NCBI GenBank assembly: GCA_965224095.1
Contig: OZ245039.1
Coordinates: forward strand, 62,001-126,000
Length of the DNA stretch: 64,000 nucleotides
Direction of reading: 5' to 3'
DNA from: JBPEWY01 sp965224095
Lineage (GTDB): Bacteria > Bacteroidota > Bacteroidia > Flavobacteriales > Flavobacteriaceae
The notes under the pieces were generated by a model that saw only the letters and a program-made list of their open reading frames with translations, made no database searches and was not told the origin of the DNA. Numbering within the stretch: the stretch's first letter is position 1; each line of letters begins with the position of its first letter. The position numbers were made by a program, and so were the translations under genes. Below are positions 19,320-29,953 of this stretch, in pieces.

Positions 19320-22300
19320 ACACACATATAGACGCTCAAAATTCTGAGAATACCACAACTACCTTGCAGGTCCATACCTTTCTCCGGGAACTGGTTGCTT
19401 CCAGGTTGGAAAAAATGGCCTCTGAAATTGATATATCAACCGGATTTTTTGAATTAGGACTCGATTCAAAAATGGCTATGGAATTAGTTCGGGCGTTAGA
19501 AGAAAAAGTAAACCATGAGCTATATCCCACCTTGTTGTTTGAGTATCAAAACATAGAAGATTTAAGCGAATATCTTTTGGAGAATGACGGTGAGGTATTT
19601 ACCGGGGATACTTCGCAGCAGGATTCACGGGGTACTGACCAGGTAGAAGAAAACAGTATAACACATATGACACCCGATAGTGTGGAAACCACGGTAAAAG
19701 AGGTAGAAAAAGTCAGTGAAGAAACCTTTGCAATTGCAACAGAGGAAATAGAAGAGGAAGATATATGGGGAGATTCCGATTTTTTCAAAAAGGAAGCACC
19801 TGCCGTTCCCGTTCCAGGCAAATCGGTAGCTATTGTAGGCCTGAGTATGCAATATCCCGGAATAGATGGTACAGAAGCACTCTGCGATTGGTTAAACGCG
19901 AACAAAGAGAATAAGGGTGAGAATAAGTTTGTAGAGTTTGACACTCATTTTTTTAATGCATCCTCACAAACAACCGGTAATTTAGATCCGCAGGCTGGTG
20001 TTTTTCTTGAAGAAAGCTGGAGAGCCATTGAAGATGCAGGGTATGCCCCCCGTAAATTATCATCGAAATACAAAGTGGGTGTATATGCCGGAGTATTTTG
20101 CTCCGACCCTGCGAAGGATGAAAATGCAACAGCAAGCTTCGGAAATGTTTTCAATGGCTCGGTAGCCAATGCAACCTCCTATCATCTCGGGTTGGAAGGG
20201 CCCAGTATTACACTGGATGCACGTTCCTCATCGCCACTCGCGGCAGTACATCTGGCCGTTGAAAGTATTCAGAACGGGGTGTGCGATATGGCCCTGGCCG
20301 GAGGGATTTCATGGAAAGCTTATAAATCGGACGAAAAGCAATCTTCAGATCATATAGAAAATATCAGCCCCGGGAGTACACCCGGAGAAGGAGTTGGTAT
20401 AGTCCTGCTAAAGCGTTTAACCCAGGCGGAAAAGGATAAGGATCATATTTATGCGGTAATAAAAGGCTCAGCGATGAATTTTGGTAAGGAGGCCAGGAAT
20501 TCAAAAAGTGATAATCCACGCTTTAAGGTTATAAATGATGCTATGAAACAAGCCAATGTTCAGCCCCAAGCATATGGTGTAATGGCCGCATTTGGAAGCG
20601 ATATTTTTAAGAGGGATTCATCCGGTATGGAAGCCCTTAAAAATATATTTTCGGAGAAACAACAAGGACAGCGTTGTGTATTAAACCGATCTGAATCGCA
20701 ATATGGCGCTTCTGATGAAATGGCGGGACTGGCCAAAATATTATTGCAATTCCGACACAAACAATTAATTCCCGATTCAAATATTCCGGGGAATGACGGA
20801 TATGATAATTTTGAACACCCCTCCCTTAAGATTCAAAAAGAAATAGCAAACTGGGAAACAGTTGCGTCCGTAAATCGATTTGCCGGCTTAACCAGTTTTG
20901 GAAAGGGAGGTAGTAATATTCATTTGGTTTTGGAAGAGTATGCTAAAAGCTATCAAAATTACCAGGGAGAATCACCGGCATTAGTAATATTATCGGCAGA
21001 AAATAAAGATCGCTTAAAACAGCTGGTATTTAATTTGCATACCCATATTATCCGGAATCCGGAACTTGATATTTACAATATAGCCTATACACTTCAAACG
21101 GGTAGGGAAGCCATGGTAGAGCGGTTGGTAATACCTGCTGCTAATACGGACGAATTATCGGAAAAATTAAAGGCTTATTTAGCGGGAGAATTAACGGGAA
21201 TGATGACGGGGAATATCGAAAAAGAAAACACCGATTTTATTCTCAAAGGACACGCCGGAAAAGCTTATATCGAAACGGCTTTGAGAGAAAAAGAAACGGA
21301 TTCACTCGCTCAGTTATGGGTTAAGGGAGTGTCTTTTAACTGGAATTTATTATATAGTGAAAACCATACCCCTGTTAAAACAAGCTTGCCTTCCTATCCC
21401 TTTGCCAGGAAAAACAAGGAACTTTCTGTGGTGAACCGCCCAAATAATTCGAAACAGCCGGAAGAACAGCTTAATCCGGGTTTGCAGGTTTATTCTACGC
21501 GCTGGGAGGAGGTAAAAGCTTCCAAAACTACAAATCCTGGTTCCGGAAATCAACTGATCATTCTGGCGGGAAAGGCATCCGATTTTGAGGTTCCTTTAGC
21601 CGAGGCAGCGATAGGCGAAGTTATTTCGATTCGGGAAACCGACGAGATTACCTTCTACGGTCGGGTTCAGCAAATGGTACAATTAAAATTAAAAGCCAAA
21701 GAACCCACCCATATTACCGTTGTCTTTGATGAAAAAGAACAACAAATCTTTGGTTTTATAAACGGGCTGATTAAAACCGCGGGAATAGAAAGCCGTAAAA
21801 TAACCGGAAAAACAATCGCAATTTCAAATATTTCGGAAAGAAGTAATCAATGGATTCTTGATATGCTTTCAACCGAAGAAAATCAAGATACTTCGGAAGT
21901 GTATTATTCCGGAAATAATAGAAAAGAACGAAAAATATTCAGATTGGATAAAAAAGCACACCATATTTCAGGAATTAAAGAGCATGGTGTTTATCTGATT
22001 ACCGGAGGGGGCGGCGGACTTGGCAGATTATTTGCTGAAGCACTGTCAAAAAATCACACGATAAAATTTATTCTAACAGGTAGGAGAAGTGAAAGCGGAA
22101 TGGATGAAGATATGTTGAAACGCCTGCAGGCTGAATATTATGCCTGCGATGTAACAAATAAAGAATCTGTTGAAAAACTCATCAACCACATCCTTACAAA
22201 GCATGGAAAATTAAACGGAATTATTCATGCAGCAGGGGTATTGCAGGATAATTTCCTTATTAATAAAACACAAGAGGAATCTCGTATGGTTCTGAAACCT

Positions 22301-25300
22301 AAAATTCACGGAACACGTAATCTGGATCTGGCTACTGAGGAATTGGAACTGGATTTTGTTATGTATTTCAGTAGCATGGCCGGCGTAACCGGAAATTTGG
22401 GACAGGCCGATTATGCCAGCGCGAATAAGTGGATGGATTTATATGCGGGGATCAGAAACAACCTAAAAATCCAAGGAAAAAGAAAGGGTCATACCATTAG
22501 TATTAACTGGCCTTTATGGAAAGAAGGAGGTATGAAAATGGAACGGGAAATGATAGAACGCATTACCACACAATCGGGGATGATGCCATTACCAACCGAA
22601 GCGGGAATAACCGCATTCCACAACTTACTTCAAAATAATGCAGAACAGGGCATTGTGTGTTATGGCGATATGAATAAAATATCTTCGGTTCTTATAAGAG
22701 AAGATCAAAATGAAGTTACCGCAGAGAAAAATCCAATAGATACCGATGAAACATACAAAAGACTGGAACTTCCTTCGGTAGAAGCTATTGAAAATCGGAA
22801 AAAAGTCCCCCTTTCTTTTGCCCAGCAGCGCTTGTGGTTCCTATCGGAAATGGGACAGAGTAATCGATATCACATACCCAGTGTTACCCGAATAATGGGA
22901 AACCTGGATACAGCAGCTTTAGACAAAAGTATTGACTACCTTATAAAGCGACATGAAATTTTAAGAACAACTTTTGATAAAGATAAAACGGGAAGTGTGT
23001 ATCAGCATATCCACGATACGCTGGAAGTGGAAATACTTAGAGAGGATTATAGCAGCCTTCCCGCAGAAGAAAAGAAAAACAGTGTTCAGGAACGATGTAT
23101 CGCCTTTGTTAACGAGGAATTTGACCTGTTACACGGTCCGTTGCTCCGTGTAATACTGATTAAAGAATCGGATGATTCCCATGTATTCGGAATATGTATG
23201 CATCATATTATTTCCGATGCTTGGTCAATGAATGTACTAATAGGTGAACTGGAGCATGTTTACAGCTCTTTTGTAACCGACCAACCCATAACACTTCCTC
23301 CGCTAACTATCCAGTATGTGGATTATGCCATGTGGGAACGCTCCCTTTTTTCAAGCACAGCTTATAAAAAACATCTGAACCATTGGGTTAACCATTTAAA
23401 AGGATACGAAAATCTGGCGGTTATAACAGATTTTCCGCGTCCTAAAATTTCCAGTGGCTCCGGAGGCAGGGTAATGCTTACGATGCCAGATGATATTCGA
23501 AAAAAATTAGCTGCTTATAGTAACCAGTGCGGGGGAACCTTTTTTATGGGCTTGCTTACCAGTATTTACATCGTATTAAATAAATACAGCAGGCAATCCG
23601 ATATCTGTATTGGTATCCCGGTTGCTAATAGAGCACATGCAGACCTGGAAGCTCTCATAGGGTTTTTTGTAAACACATTGGTAAATAGGATCCGTTTAGA
23701 TGATCGTGAAAGTCTAAGAGCGATATTCAAAAAAGTAAATGCCGAACTGATTAGAAGTCAAAAATATCAGCAGGTTCCTTTTGATAGTGTTGCCGAATTA
23801 TTAAAGCCGGAGCGGGAAATGAATCGTACTCCGATTTTTCAGGTTATGGTTAATTATATTACGCTGGACGAAAAACTAAAATTCGGAACAAGATCAGAAT
23901 TAGTAGAAGGGTTAGACTCAAATACTTCCAAGTTCGATTTAACGTTTGAATTTATCGACAAGAAAGGAGAAGAGCTCTTATTGTCGGTTGAATACAACAC
24001 GGATATTTATAAAGAACAGACCGTACAAAAAATAACGGAATCTGTTATGAAAGTCATCGAAGATTTTCCCGAACACGGAGAAACAACCTTAAGCGCATAT
24101 TCGTTGGTTAGTTCAGCAGATAAAGAACAAATACTGGTCAATTTTAACCAAACACAGACCGCCTACCCCAATAATGCAACTATTCAGGAATTGTTTGAAA
24201 GGCAGGTGCTAAAAACACCTCAAAAAACAGCATTGGTTTTTGGAGGAGAACAACTAACCTTTGAAGAGTTAGAAAAAAGAAGTCGCGATTTAGCTGTTTA
24301 TTTACAGAAACGGGGAGTAAGAGCGGAAACCCTGGTGGGGATATGCATGGACAGATCCGTCGAAATGATTATTGGTATTCTGGGAGTTCTCAGGGCGGGA
24401 GGAGCTTATGTACCTCTTGATCCGACTTATCCTTTACATAGAATAGAATATATGATTGAGGATAGTATTATAACAGGAAATTCGGAACAAAATGCAAAAT
24501 TAATTATTACCCAGGATGCATTACAGCCGATACTCGGTCCTATTACGCAAAATAATGCGATAGAACTGCTACTGTTAAATGCAGAGGGGCATATAAACAA
24601 CCAAAGCCTAACCACAGACGGTGAACTGGAATATTTTGGAAAACCGGAAGATCTGGCCTACGTAATATACACCTCAGGATCTACAGGAAAGCCCAAAGGA
24701 GTTATGGTAACTCACAGAAATGTGGTACGTCTGGTAAAAAATACGAACTACCATCAATTTTCTACAGATGATATCCTGTTGGCTACCGGAGCTTTTTCTT
24801 TTGACGCCACCATATTTGAATTTTTCGGCATGCTTTTAAATGGAGGGGAATTGGTTTTAGCGTCTCAGGAGGTTCTTTTAAACAGCCGGAAACTTACCGA
24901 ACTCATTAAGGTAACAAATGTTAATTTAATGTGGTTTACATCCAGCTGGTTAAACCAATTGGTGGAATCGGAAATTGAATTGTTTGCCACTTTAAAAAAG
25001 GTGATTACCGGTGGAGAGCGGCTTTCCTTTGTGCATATTGACAAATTGAGAAGGGCTTACGATCATTTGGAAATTTTGAACGCCTACGGTCCTACCGAAA
25101 ACACTACCTTTTCCCTGACACATAAAGTACAGGACGTTCAGAGCGAGATCCCAATAGGAAAACCGATAAGCAATGGCTCTGTATTTGTACTTGATAAACA
25201 AAACAATGTACAGCCTGTAGGAGTTTCAGGCGAATTGTGCTTGTCCGGAGATGGACTGGCCAGAGGGTATTTGAATCGCGCAGAACTAACGCGGGAAAAG

Positions 25301-28300
25301 TTTATAGAAAACCCGTTCGGACCCGGAAAATTGTATAAAACGGGAGATCTTGCGCGCTGGTTGCCCGATGGGACTATTGATTTTTTAGGACGGATGGACC
25401 ATCAGGTCAAGCTGCGGGGATTCAGAATAGAACTGGGAGAAATAGAAAGCCTACTCAATACATACCCCGGTATCGGGGGTAGTGCGGTGATTGTTAAGGA
25501 GCACGCCGGAAATAAACAACTGGTAGGATACTTCATTACTGAAAATAATCAATCTCCGCGTGTAGAGGATATTAAGGGATATTTAGCGAAGGAATTGCCG
25601 GAATACATGATTCCCGCTTTCCTTGTTGAGATCGATGTGATCCCGTTAACACCAAATGGTAAAACTGACAGGAAGGATTTAACGATGCGCGATCTGGAAG
25701 TGATGAGTACAAAAGAATTTGAAGACCCCAAAACCGATACGGAGAAACAACTGGCATCGATATGGGAGGAAATATTAGAAGTTCCTAAAGTCGGACTACG
25801 AGATAATTTTTTCGAGTTGGGTGGTCATTCGCTTTTAATTACAAAGCTACTGTCGCGTATTCAGGTACAGTTTGGCTTTTCGTTTCATATTTCAAAAGTA
25901 TTTGAAGCCCCCGTTTTAAAAAATATGGCGGAAATACTGGATCGCAGTGTACCTGAAGATACCTTACCCAATAAATCCGAGCTGCCCCCAAAGGTTATTC
26001 CCTTATCATCTGCACAACAACGATTATGGTTCCTGGGTGAGCTAGGTCAGGGAGATCGATATCACATTCCCGGAGTTTTAAGAATATACGGAAAACTCGA
26101 TATTGAGACATTCCGGAAAAGTTTTTCATGTTTAGTTAAACGCCATGCGGCACTTCGAACAACCTTTCGAAAATTCAAGGAAGAGGTGTACCAGCATATT
26201 GAAGAGGAGGTTGAAGTGCCCATGGTTTATAAAGACTACAGTAAATTTTTAAATGATAAGGAAACAAAAGCCGAAAAAATATGTGAAGAATTTATTCATA
26301 CACCTTTTGATCTGCAGCAGGGACCCCTAATCCGATATATGATTATTAAATTATCCGATCAGGAATACCTTCTTTCTATTTGCATGCATCATATTATTTC
26401 GGATGGTTGGTCTCTTGGAATTATTAATAAGGAATTAAGCATGGCATATGATGCATTTTCTCTGGGGAAAACTCCTGATTTACCTGCTTTGCCCTTAACG
26501 TATACCGATTATACCGTAGATCAGATTACACTTTTTAAAAGCAAACGATTTAAAGAAGGACTGAATTATTGGAAATCGCATTTAACAAATTACAAAAACC
26601 TCGAACTTCCTATTGATAAACCGCGCCCTAAAACTTCCAGTGGTAACGGGCATCGAATGATGTTAGACTTGGGAACTGAAACCAAAAACAAGCTTAGCCG
26701 GTTTAGTTTGGAATCAAAAGGAACTCTTTTTACTGCTTTATTGACCAGTGTTTATATATTACTCCATAAATTAAGCGGTCAGCGTGATTTTTGTATTGGA
26801 ATCCCCACCGCAAACAGAGGCGATGTAAAAGTAGAAGGTCTTGTGGGATTCTTTGTAAATACCCTGGCCAGCAGAATTCAGATTGATGGGAACGAAACTT
26901 TTAGACAACTGTTCCACAAAGTTCAACAGGAACTGATGTCAAATCAGGAATACCAATTTATACCGTTCGAGAAGGTTGTTGAAGAAGTACAGTCCGACAG
27001 AGACTTAAGTAGAACACCAATATTTCAGGTAATGGTAAATTATATATACCTGGATGAGTCCATAGCTCTTGGAGATACACGCGGAACTCTGGAAGAGATT
27101 CGGTATAACACCTCGAAATTTGATTTGAGTTTTGATTTTTCAAACGACCATGAGGGCGGACTTAAGTTATATATTGAGTACAACACCGATATATACAATA
27201 AAACCACTATTGCACAGCTTATGGTGCGATTACAAAATATAATCGTTTCCCTATGTGAGCAGGCAGATACTTCCCTGAAAACCTTCTCTATCCTTACCGG
27301 GGAAGAAAGGCAACAACTGCTAACAGATTTTAATAAAACGGATAGTGCTTATGAAGAACATCGGTTAATACATGAATTATTTGAAGCTCAGGCAGCCAAA
27401 ACTCCGGAACGGTTGGCATTGGTTTTTGAAGAAACACGCTTATCGTATAAAAACTTAAATGAGGAATCCAACCGGTTAGCTCATTTTTTAACGAAGAAAC
27501 ACAAGATTAAAGCAGGTGATTTAGTGGCAGTTAAAATGGAAAGATCAGAACATCTGCTCATAGCGTTACTTGCTGTTTTAAAAACTGGAGCAGCCTATGT
27601 TCCTATCGATGTTAAGTATCCGGACGAACGAATTGCTTATCTGGAAACTGATAGTAAAAGCAAATTAATTATCGATTCGAATACCTACGCTGTTTTTGCG
27701 GGGCAAAGTAAAAAGTTTTCACCTGAAAACCTTTTAAAGCCACTGAAATCTGATGCTTTAGCTTATGTGATTTATACTTCCGGTACTACGGGAAATCCGA
27801 AAGGAGTAATGATTTCACATAAAAATGCGCATGCCATGATTCATTGGGCACAATCTGAGTTTAGTACTGATAATTTTGAAACGGTTTTTGCAGCTACTTC
27901 GCATTGTTTTGATCTGTCGGTTTACGAATTGTTTTATTCGTTATCTATCGGGAAATCTATCCGGCTTTTAAAAGATGCGCTGGATATTGAAAAGTATTTA
28001 GATATAGACCGGAAGATTTTAATTAATACGGTTCCGTCCAGCATGAGAAGTTTATTGGAGAGCAACAGTAACCTGGATAACGTGCGTATGATTAATTTGG
28101 CTGGAGAGCCATTTCCAGTAGATATTGCCCAGAAACTCCAGGAAAAATCCATAGAAGTAAGGAATTTATATGGACCCTCGGAAGACACTACCTATAGTAC
28201 GTATTATAAACTGTCAAAAAATAAGGTGTATGCTACTTCCATACCCATAGGACAACCTATTTTAAACACTCAGGTTTATATACTTGACGATGCACTCCAG

Positions 28301-29890
28301 CTGGTTCCTGTCGGAACGCCCGGAAGACTTTTTGTTGCCGGCCATGGGGTGACGCAAGGATATCTGCACAAGCCGGAATTAACATCCGAGCGTTTTATTC
28401 TGGATCCTTTTGGTAATTCTGGATATATGTATGATACCGGCGATCTGGCCAAATGGAGTCCGGACGGAATATTGGAATACCTCGGGCGTAAAGATAACCA
28501 GGTTAAAATACGGGGCTTCAGAATAGAATTGAGTGAAATTGAAACCCGATTAAATGATCATCCCGGAATACTGGAAAGTGCCGTAGTTGTAAAAACGAAT
28601 CAGGACGACCAGCAACTAATTGCTTATTGTTCGGTGGCAGATACCATGCCAATAGATCCGCAGGAAGTAAAATCGTTTTTGCAGCGAAGTCTTCCGGAGT
28701 ATATGATCCCTTCGTTTGTTATAGCGTTGAGTGAAATACCCTTAACACCCAATGGAAAAATAGATAGGAAAGCATTGGAGAAACTGGATATTGATATGCC
28801 GGACAGGAAAGAATACGTTGCTCCGCAAACAGCAGAACAGAAAAAGCTGGCGGAAATATGGAAGGAAGTCCTTGGATTGGATACACTGGGAATACATGAT
28901 AATTTCTTTGAAATGGGAGGGCATTCGCTTATGGTTACCAGGTTGGTATCTCGGGTGGATAAGGAATTTGGGATACCTATATCGGTTTCAGAAGTTTTTG
29001 ATGCCGCAACCATTCAAAAAATGACCAATACAATTTTAAATAAAAGAAACCCTGAGGCGAATACCGTTGAGGAAACTGTTATTCCGGATCATCTAATCTT
29101 ATTCGAAAAAAATACTTCCACAGATGAGCATCGGGTTGATACCTTTATTTTACCGGGGATGCCGGGTCTGGTAGACGGATATCACGAGTTGGCCAAATCG
29201 GTTTCCAAAACAAGCAATCGCGTATTTGGTATCCGTATGCTCGGAACGCTCGATAGGGAAAAACCGGCTTACAGTATCAGAGAAATGGCATTGCACAACC
29301 TCAATCAGATACAGAAGGTTTCCTCCGGAAAAGTACGGTTGTTAGCCCACAGTTATGGAGGACAGGTGGTATACGAAATGCTTAAAAACTGGCCAGAACA
29401 AACGGTTGAAATTGAGCATGTAATTCTCATAGATAGCTATGCGTCAAAACTCAACTTTAAAGTACGTGAAAAACTGCAAGGTTTTCTCCTGGTAGCGCCT
29501 GAAGTATTCAATGTTACGGTTACAGAAAATGAGGCAACCGATATGGCTAAAAAATTAATTAGGAAGCCCATTAAGAACAGAGAGGACCTGTTGTATGATT
29601 TTTTGATGCAAAAAGGGGTGGATATTGACAGGAGTTTGTTTTCAAGACTCTATGCCTTATACGGGGCAGCGGTTGAGTGCAAAGCTATCTTAGACAAAAA
29701 GCTGGACTGCGAAATAACGCTGATCAAATCGAATAGAAATTTTTCCGGAAAGGAAAACCTGGGGTGGTCGCCTTATTACAGGTCTATTAGGGCTGTAGAA
29801 TCTCCGGGAAATCATTTTGAAGTAGTAAAGAATCCGCATGTGGATACCTGGACGAACGAGCTCTTTTCACCCACTACACTGTCTTACTAA
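19316..29890 (+). CDS. Hybrid PKS-NRPS: ACP-KS0-KR-C-A-PCP-C-A-PCP-TE
   Basis: This 3524-residue terminal synthase starts with an ACP (about 17-90, S51). The following KS (about 168-545) is shortened and catalytically dead: by alignment its Cys is Ser (S304), and its two His are Phe (F426) and Ala (A465). KR is about 725-1120 (TGGGGGLG near 896-903, Y1033, N1037, D978 B-type marker). No carrier separates KR from C1 (about 1160-1600, HHIISDA at 1296-1302, last Gly replaced by Ala). A1 (about 1615-2110) gives the pocket code D-A-F-W-I-G-A-T-F-K, one residue from a known valine code. PCP1 has S2172. C2 is about 2225-2665 (HHIISDG at 2358-2364). A2 (about 2685-3165) gives D-L-Y-N-N-A-L-T-Y-K, close to a known alanine code. 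PCP2 has S3204. TE is about 3258-3524 with AHSYGG (S3346), D3373 and H3500. It should add Val then Ala to the polyketide and release the chain by hydrolysis or cyclisation. Confidence 0.94.
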   Translation: MNTHIDAQNSENTTTTLQVHTFLRELVASRLEKMASEIDISTGFFELGLDSKMAMELVRALEEKVNHELYPTLLFEYQNIEDLSEYLLENDGEVFTGDTSQQDSRGTDQVEENSITHMTPDSVETTVKEVEKVSEETFAIATEEIEEEDIWGDSDFFKKEAPAVPVPGKSVAIVGLSMQYPGIDGTEALCDWLNANKENKGENKFVEFDTHFFNASSQTTGNLDPQAGVFLEESWRAIEDAGYAPRKLSSKYKVGVYAGVFCSDPAKDENATASFGNVFNGSVANATSYHLGLEGPSITLDARSSSPLAAVHLAVESIQNGVCDMALAGGISWKAYKSDEKQSSDHIENISPGSTPGEGVGIVLLKRLTQAEKDKDHIYAVIKGSAMNFGKEARNSKSDNPRFKVINDAMKQANVQPQAYGVMAAFGSDIFKRDSSGMEALKNIFSEKQQGQRCVLNRSESQYGASDEMAGLAKILLQFRHKQLIPDSNIPGNDGYDNFEHPSLKIQKEIANWETVASVNRFAGLTSFGKGGSNIHLVLEEYAKSYQNYQGESPALVILSAENKDRLKQLVFNLHTHIIRNPELDIYNIAYTLQTGREAMVERLVIPAANTDELSEKLKAYLAGELTGMMTGNIEKENTDFILKGHAGKAYIETALREKETDSLAQLWVKGVSFNWNLLYSENHTPVKTSLPSYPFARKNKELSVVNRPNNSKQPEEQLNPGLQVYSTRWEEVKASKTTNPGSGNQLIILAGKASDFEVPLAEAAIGEVISIRETDEITFYGRVQQMVQLKLKAKEPTHITVVFDEKEQQIFGFINGLIKTAGIESRKITGKTIAISNISERSNQWILDMLSTEENQDTSEVYYSGNNRKERKIFRLDKKAHHISGIKEHGVYLITGGGGGLGRLFAEALSKNHTIKFILTGRRSESGMDEDMLKRLQAEYYACDVTNKESVEKLINHILTKHGKLNGIIHAAGVLQDNFLINKTQEESRMVLKPKIHGTRNLDLATEELELDFVMYFSSMAGVTGNLGQADYASANKWMDLYAGIRNNLKIQGKRKGHTISINWPLWKEGGMKMEREMIERITTQSGMMPLPTEAGITAFHNLLQNNAEQGIVCYGDMNKISSVLIREDQNEVTAEKNPIDTDETYKRLELPSVEAIENRKKVPLSFAQQRLWFLSEMGQSNRYHIPSVTRIMGNLDTAALDKSIDYLIKRHEILRTTFDKDKTGSVYQHIHDTLEVEILREDYSSLPAEEKKNSVQERCIAFVNEEFDLLHGPLLRVILIKESDDSHVFGICMHHIISDAWSMNVLIGELEHVYSSFVTDQPITLPPLTIQYVDYAMWERSLFSSTAYKKHLNHWVNHLKGYENLAVITDFPRPKISSGSGGRVMLTMPDDIRKKLAAYSNQCGGTFFMGLLTSIYIVLNKYSRQSDICIGIPVANRAHADLEALIGFFVNTLVNRIRLDDRESLRAIFKKVNAELIRSQKYQQVPFDSVAELLKPEREMNRTPIFQVMVNYITLDEKLKFGTRSELVEGLDSNTSKFDLTFEFIDKKGEELLLSVEYNTDIYKEQTVQKITESVMKVIEDFPEHGETTLSAYSLVSSADKEQILVNFNQTQTAYPNNATIQELFERQVLKTPQKTALVFGGEQLTFEELEKRSRDLAVYLQKRGVRAETLVGICMDRSVEMIIGILGVLRAGGAYVPLDPTYPLHRIEYMIEDSIITGNSEQNAKLIITQDALQPILGPITQNNAIELLLLNAEGHINNQSLTTDGELEYFGKPEDLAYVIYTSGSTGKPKGVMVTHRNVVRLVKNTNYHQFSTDDILLATGAFSFDATIFEFFGMLLNGGELVLASQEVLLNSRKLTELIKVTNVNLMWFTSSWLNQLVESEIELFATLKKVITGGERLSFVHIDKLRRAYDHLEILNAYGPTENTTFSLTHKVQDVQSEIPIGKPISNGSVFVLDKQNNVQPVGVSGELCLSGDGLARGYLNRAELTREKFIENPFGPGKLYKTGDLARWLPDGTIDFLGRMDHQVKLRGFRIELGEIESLLNTYPGIGGSAVIVKEHAGNKQLVGYFITENNQSPRVEDIKGYLAKELPEYMIPAFLVEIDVIPLTPNGKTDRKDLTMRDLEVMSTKEFEDPKTDTEKQLASIWEEILEVPKVGLRDNFFELGGHSLLITKLLSRIQVQFGFSFHISKVFEAPVLKNMAEILDRSVPEDTLPNKSELPPKVIPLSSAQQRLWFLGELGQGDRYHIPGVLRIYGKLDIETFRKSFSCLVKRHAALRTTFRKFKEEVYQHIEEEVEVPMVYKDYSKFLNDKETKAEKICEEFIHTPFDLQQGPLIRYMIIKLSDQEYLLSICMHHIISDGWSLGIINKELSMAYDAFSLGKTPDLPALPLTYTDYTVDQITLFKSKRFKEGLNYWKSHLTNYKNLELPIDKPRPKTSSGNGHRMMLDLGTETKNKLSRFSLESKGTLFTALLTSVYILLHKLSGQRDFCIGIPTANRGDVKVEGLVGFFVNTLASRIQIDGNETFRQLFHKVQQELMSNQEYQFIPFEKVVEEVQSDRDLSRTPIFQVMVNYIYLDESIALGDTRGTLEEIRYNTSKFDLSFDFSNDHEGGLKLYIEYNTDIYNKTTIAQLMVRLQNIIVSLCEQADTSLKTFSILTGEERQQLLTDFNKTDSAYEEHRLIHELFEAQAAKTPERLALVFEETRLSYKNLNEESNRLAHFLTKKHKIKAGDLVAVKMERSEHLLIALLAVLKTGAAYVPIDVKYPDERIAYLETDSKSKLIIDSNTYAVFAGQSKKFSPENLLKPLKSDALAYVIYTSGTTGNPKGVMISHKNAHAMIHWAQSEFSTDNFETVFAATSHCFDLSVYELFYSLSIGKSIRLLKDALDIEKYLDIDRKILINTVPSSMRSLLESNSNLDNVRMINLAGEPFPVDIAQKLQEKSIEVRNLYGPSEDTTYSTYYKLSKNKVYATSIPIGQPILNTQVYILDDALQLVPVGTPGRLFVAGHGVTQGYLHKPELTSERFILDPFGNSGYMYDTGDLAKWSPDGILEYLGRKDNQVKIRGFRIELSEIETRLNDHPGILESAVVVKTNQDDQQLIAYCSVADTMPIDPQEVKSFLQRSLPEYMIPSFVIALSEIPLTPNGKIDRKALEKLDIDMPDRKEYVAPQTAEQKKLAEIWKEVLGLDTLGIHDNFFEMGGHSLMVTRLVSRVDKEFGIPISVSEVFDAATIQKMTNTILNKRNPEANTVEETVIPDHLILFEKNTSTDEHRVDTFILPGMPGLVDGYHELAKSVSKTSNRVFGIRMLGTLDREKPAYSIREMALHNLNQIQKVSSGKVRLLAHSYGGQVVYEMLKNWPEQTVEIEHVILIDSYASKLNFKVREKLQGFLLVAPEVFNVTVTENEATDMAKKLIRKPIKNREDLLYDFLMQKGVDIDRSLFSRLYALYGAAVECKAILDKKLDCEITLIKSNRNFSGKENLGWSPYYRSIRAVESPGNHFEVVKNPHVDTWTNELFSPTTLSY

Positions 29891-29953
29891 ATATGGATGT
29901 TGAACCATCTATTGGGTGCTGTACCTGATATCATTTAATTACATAACACTATT

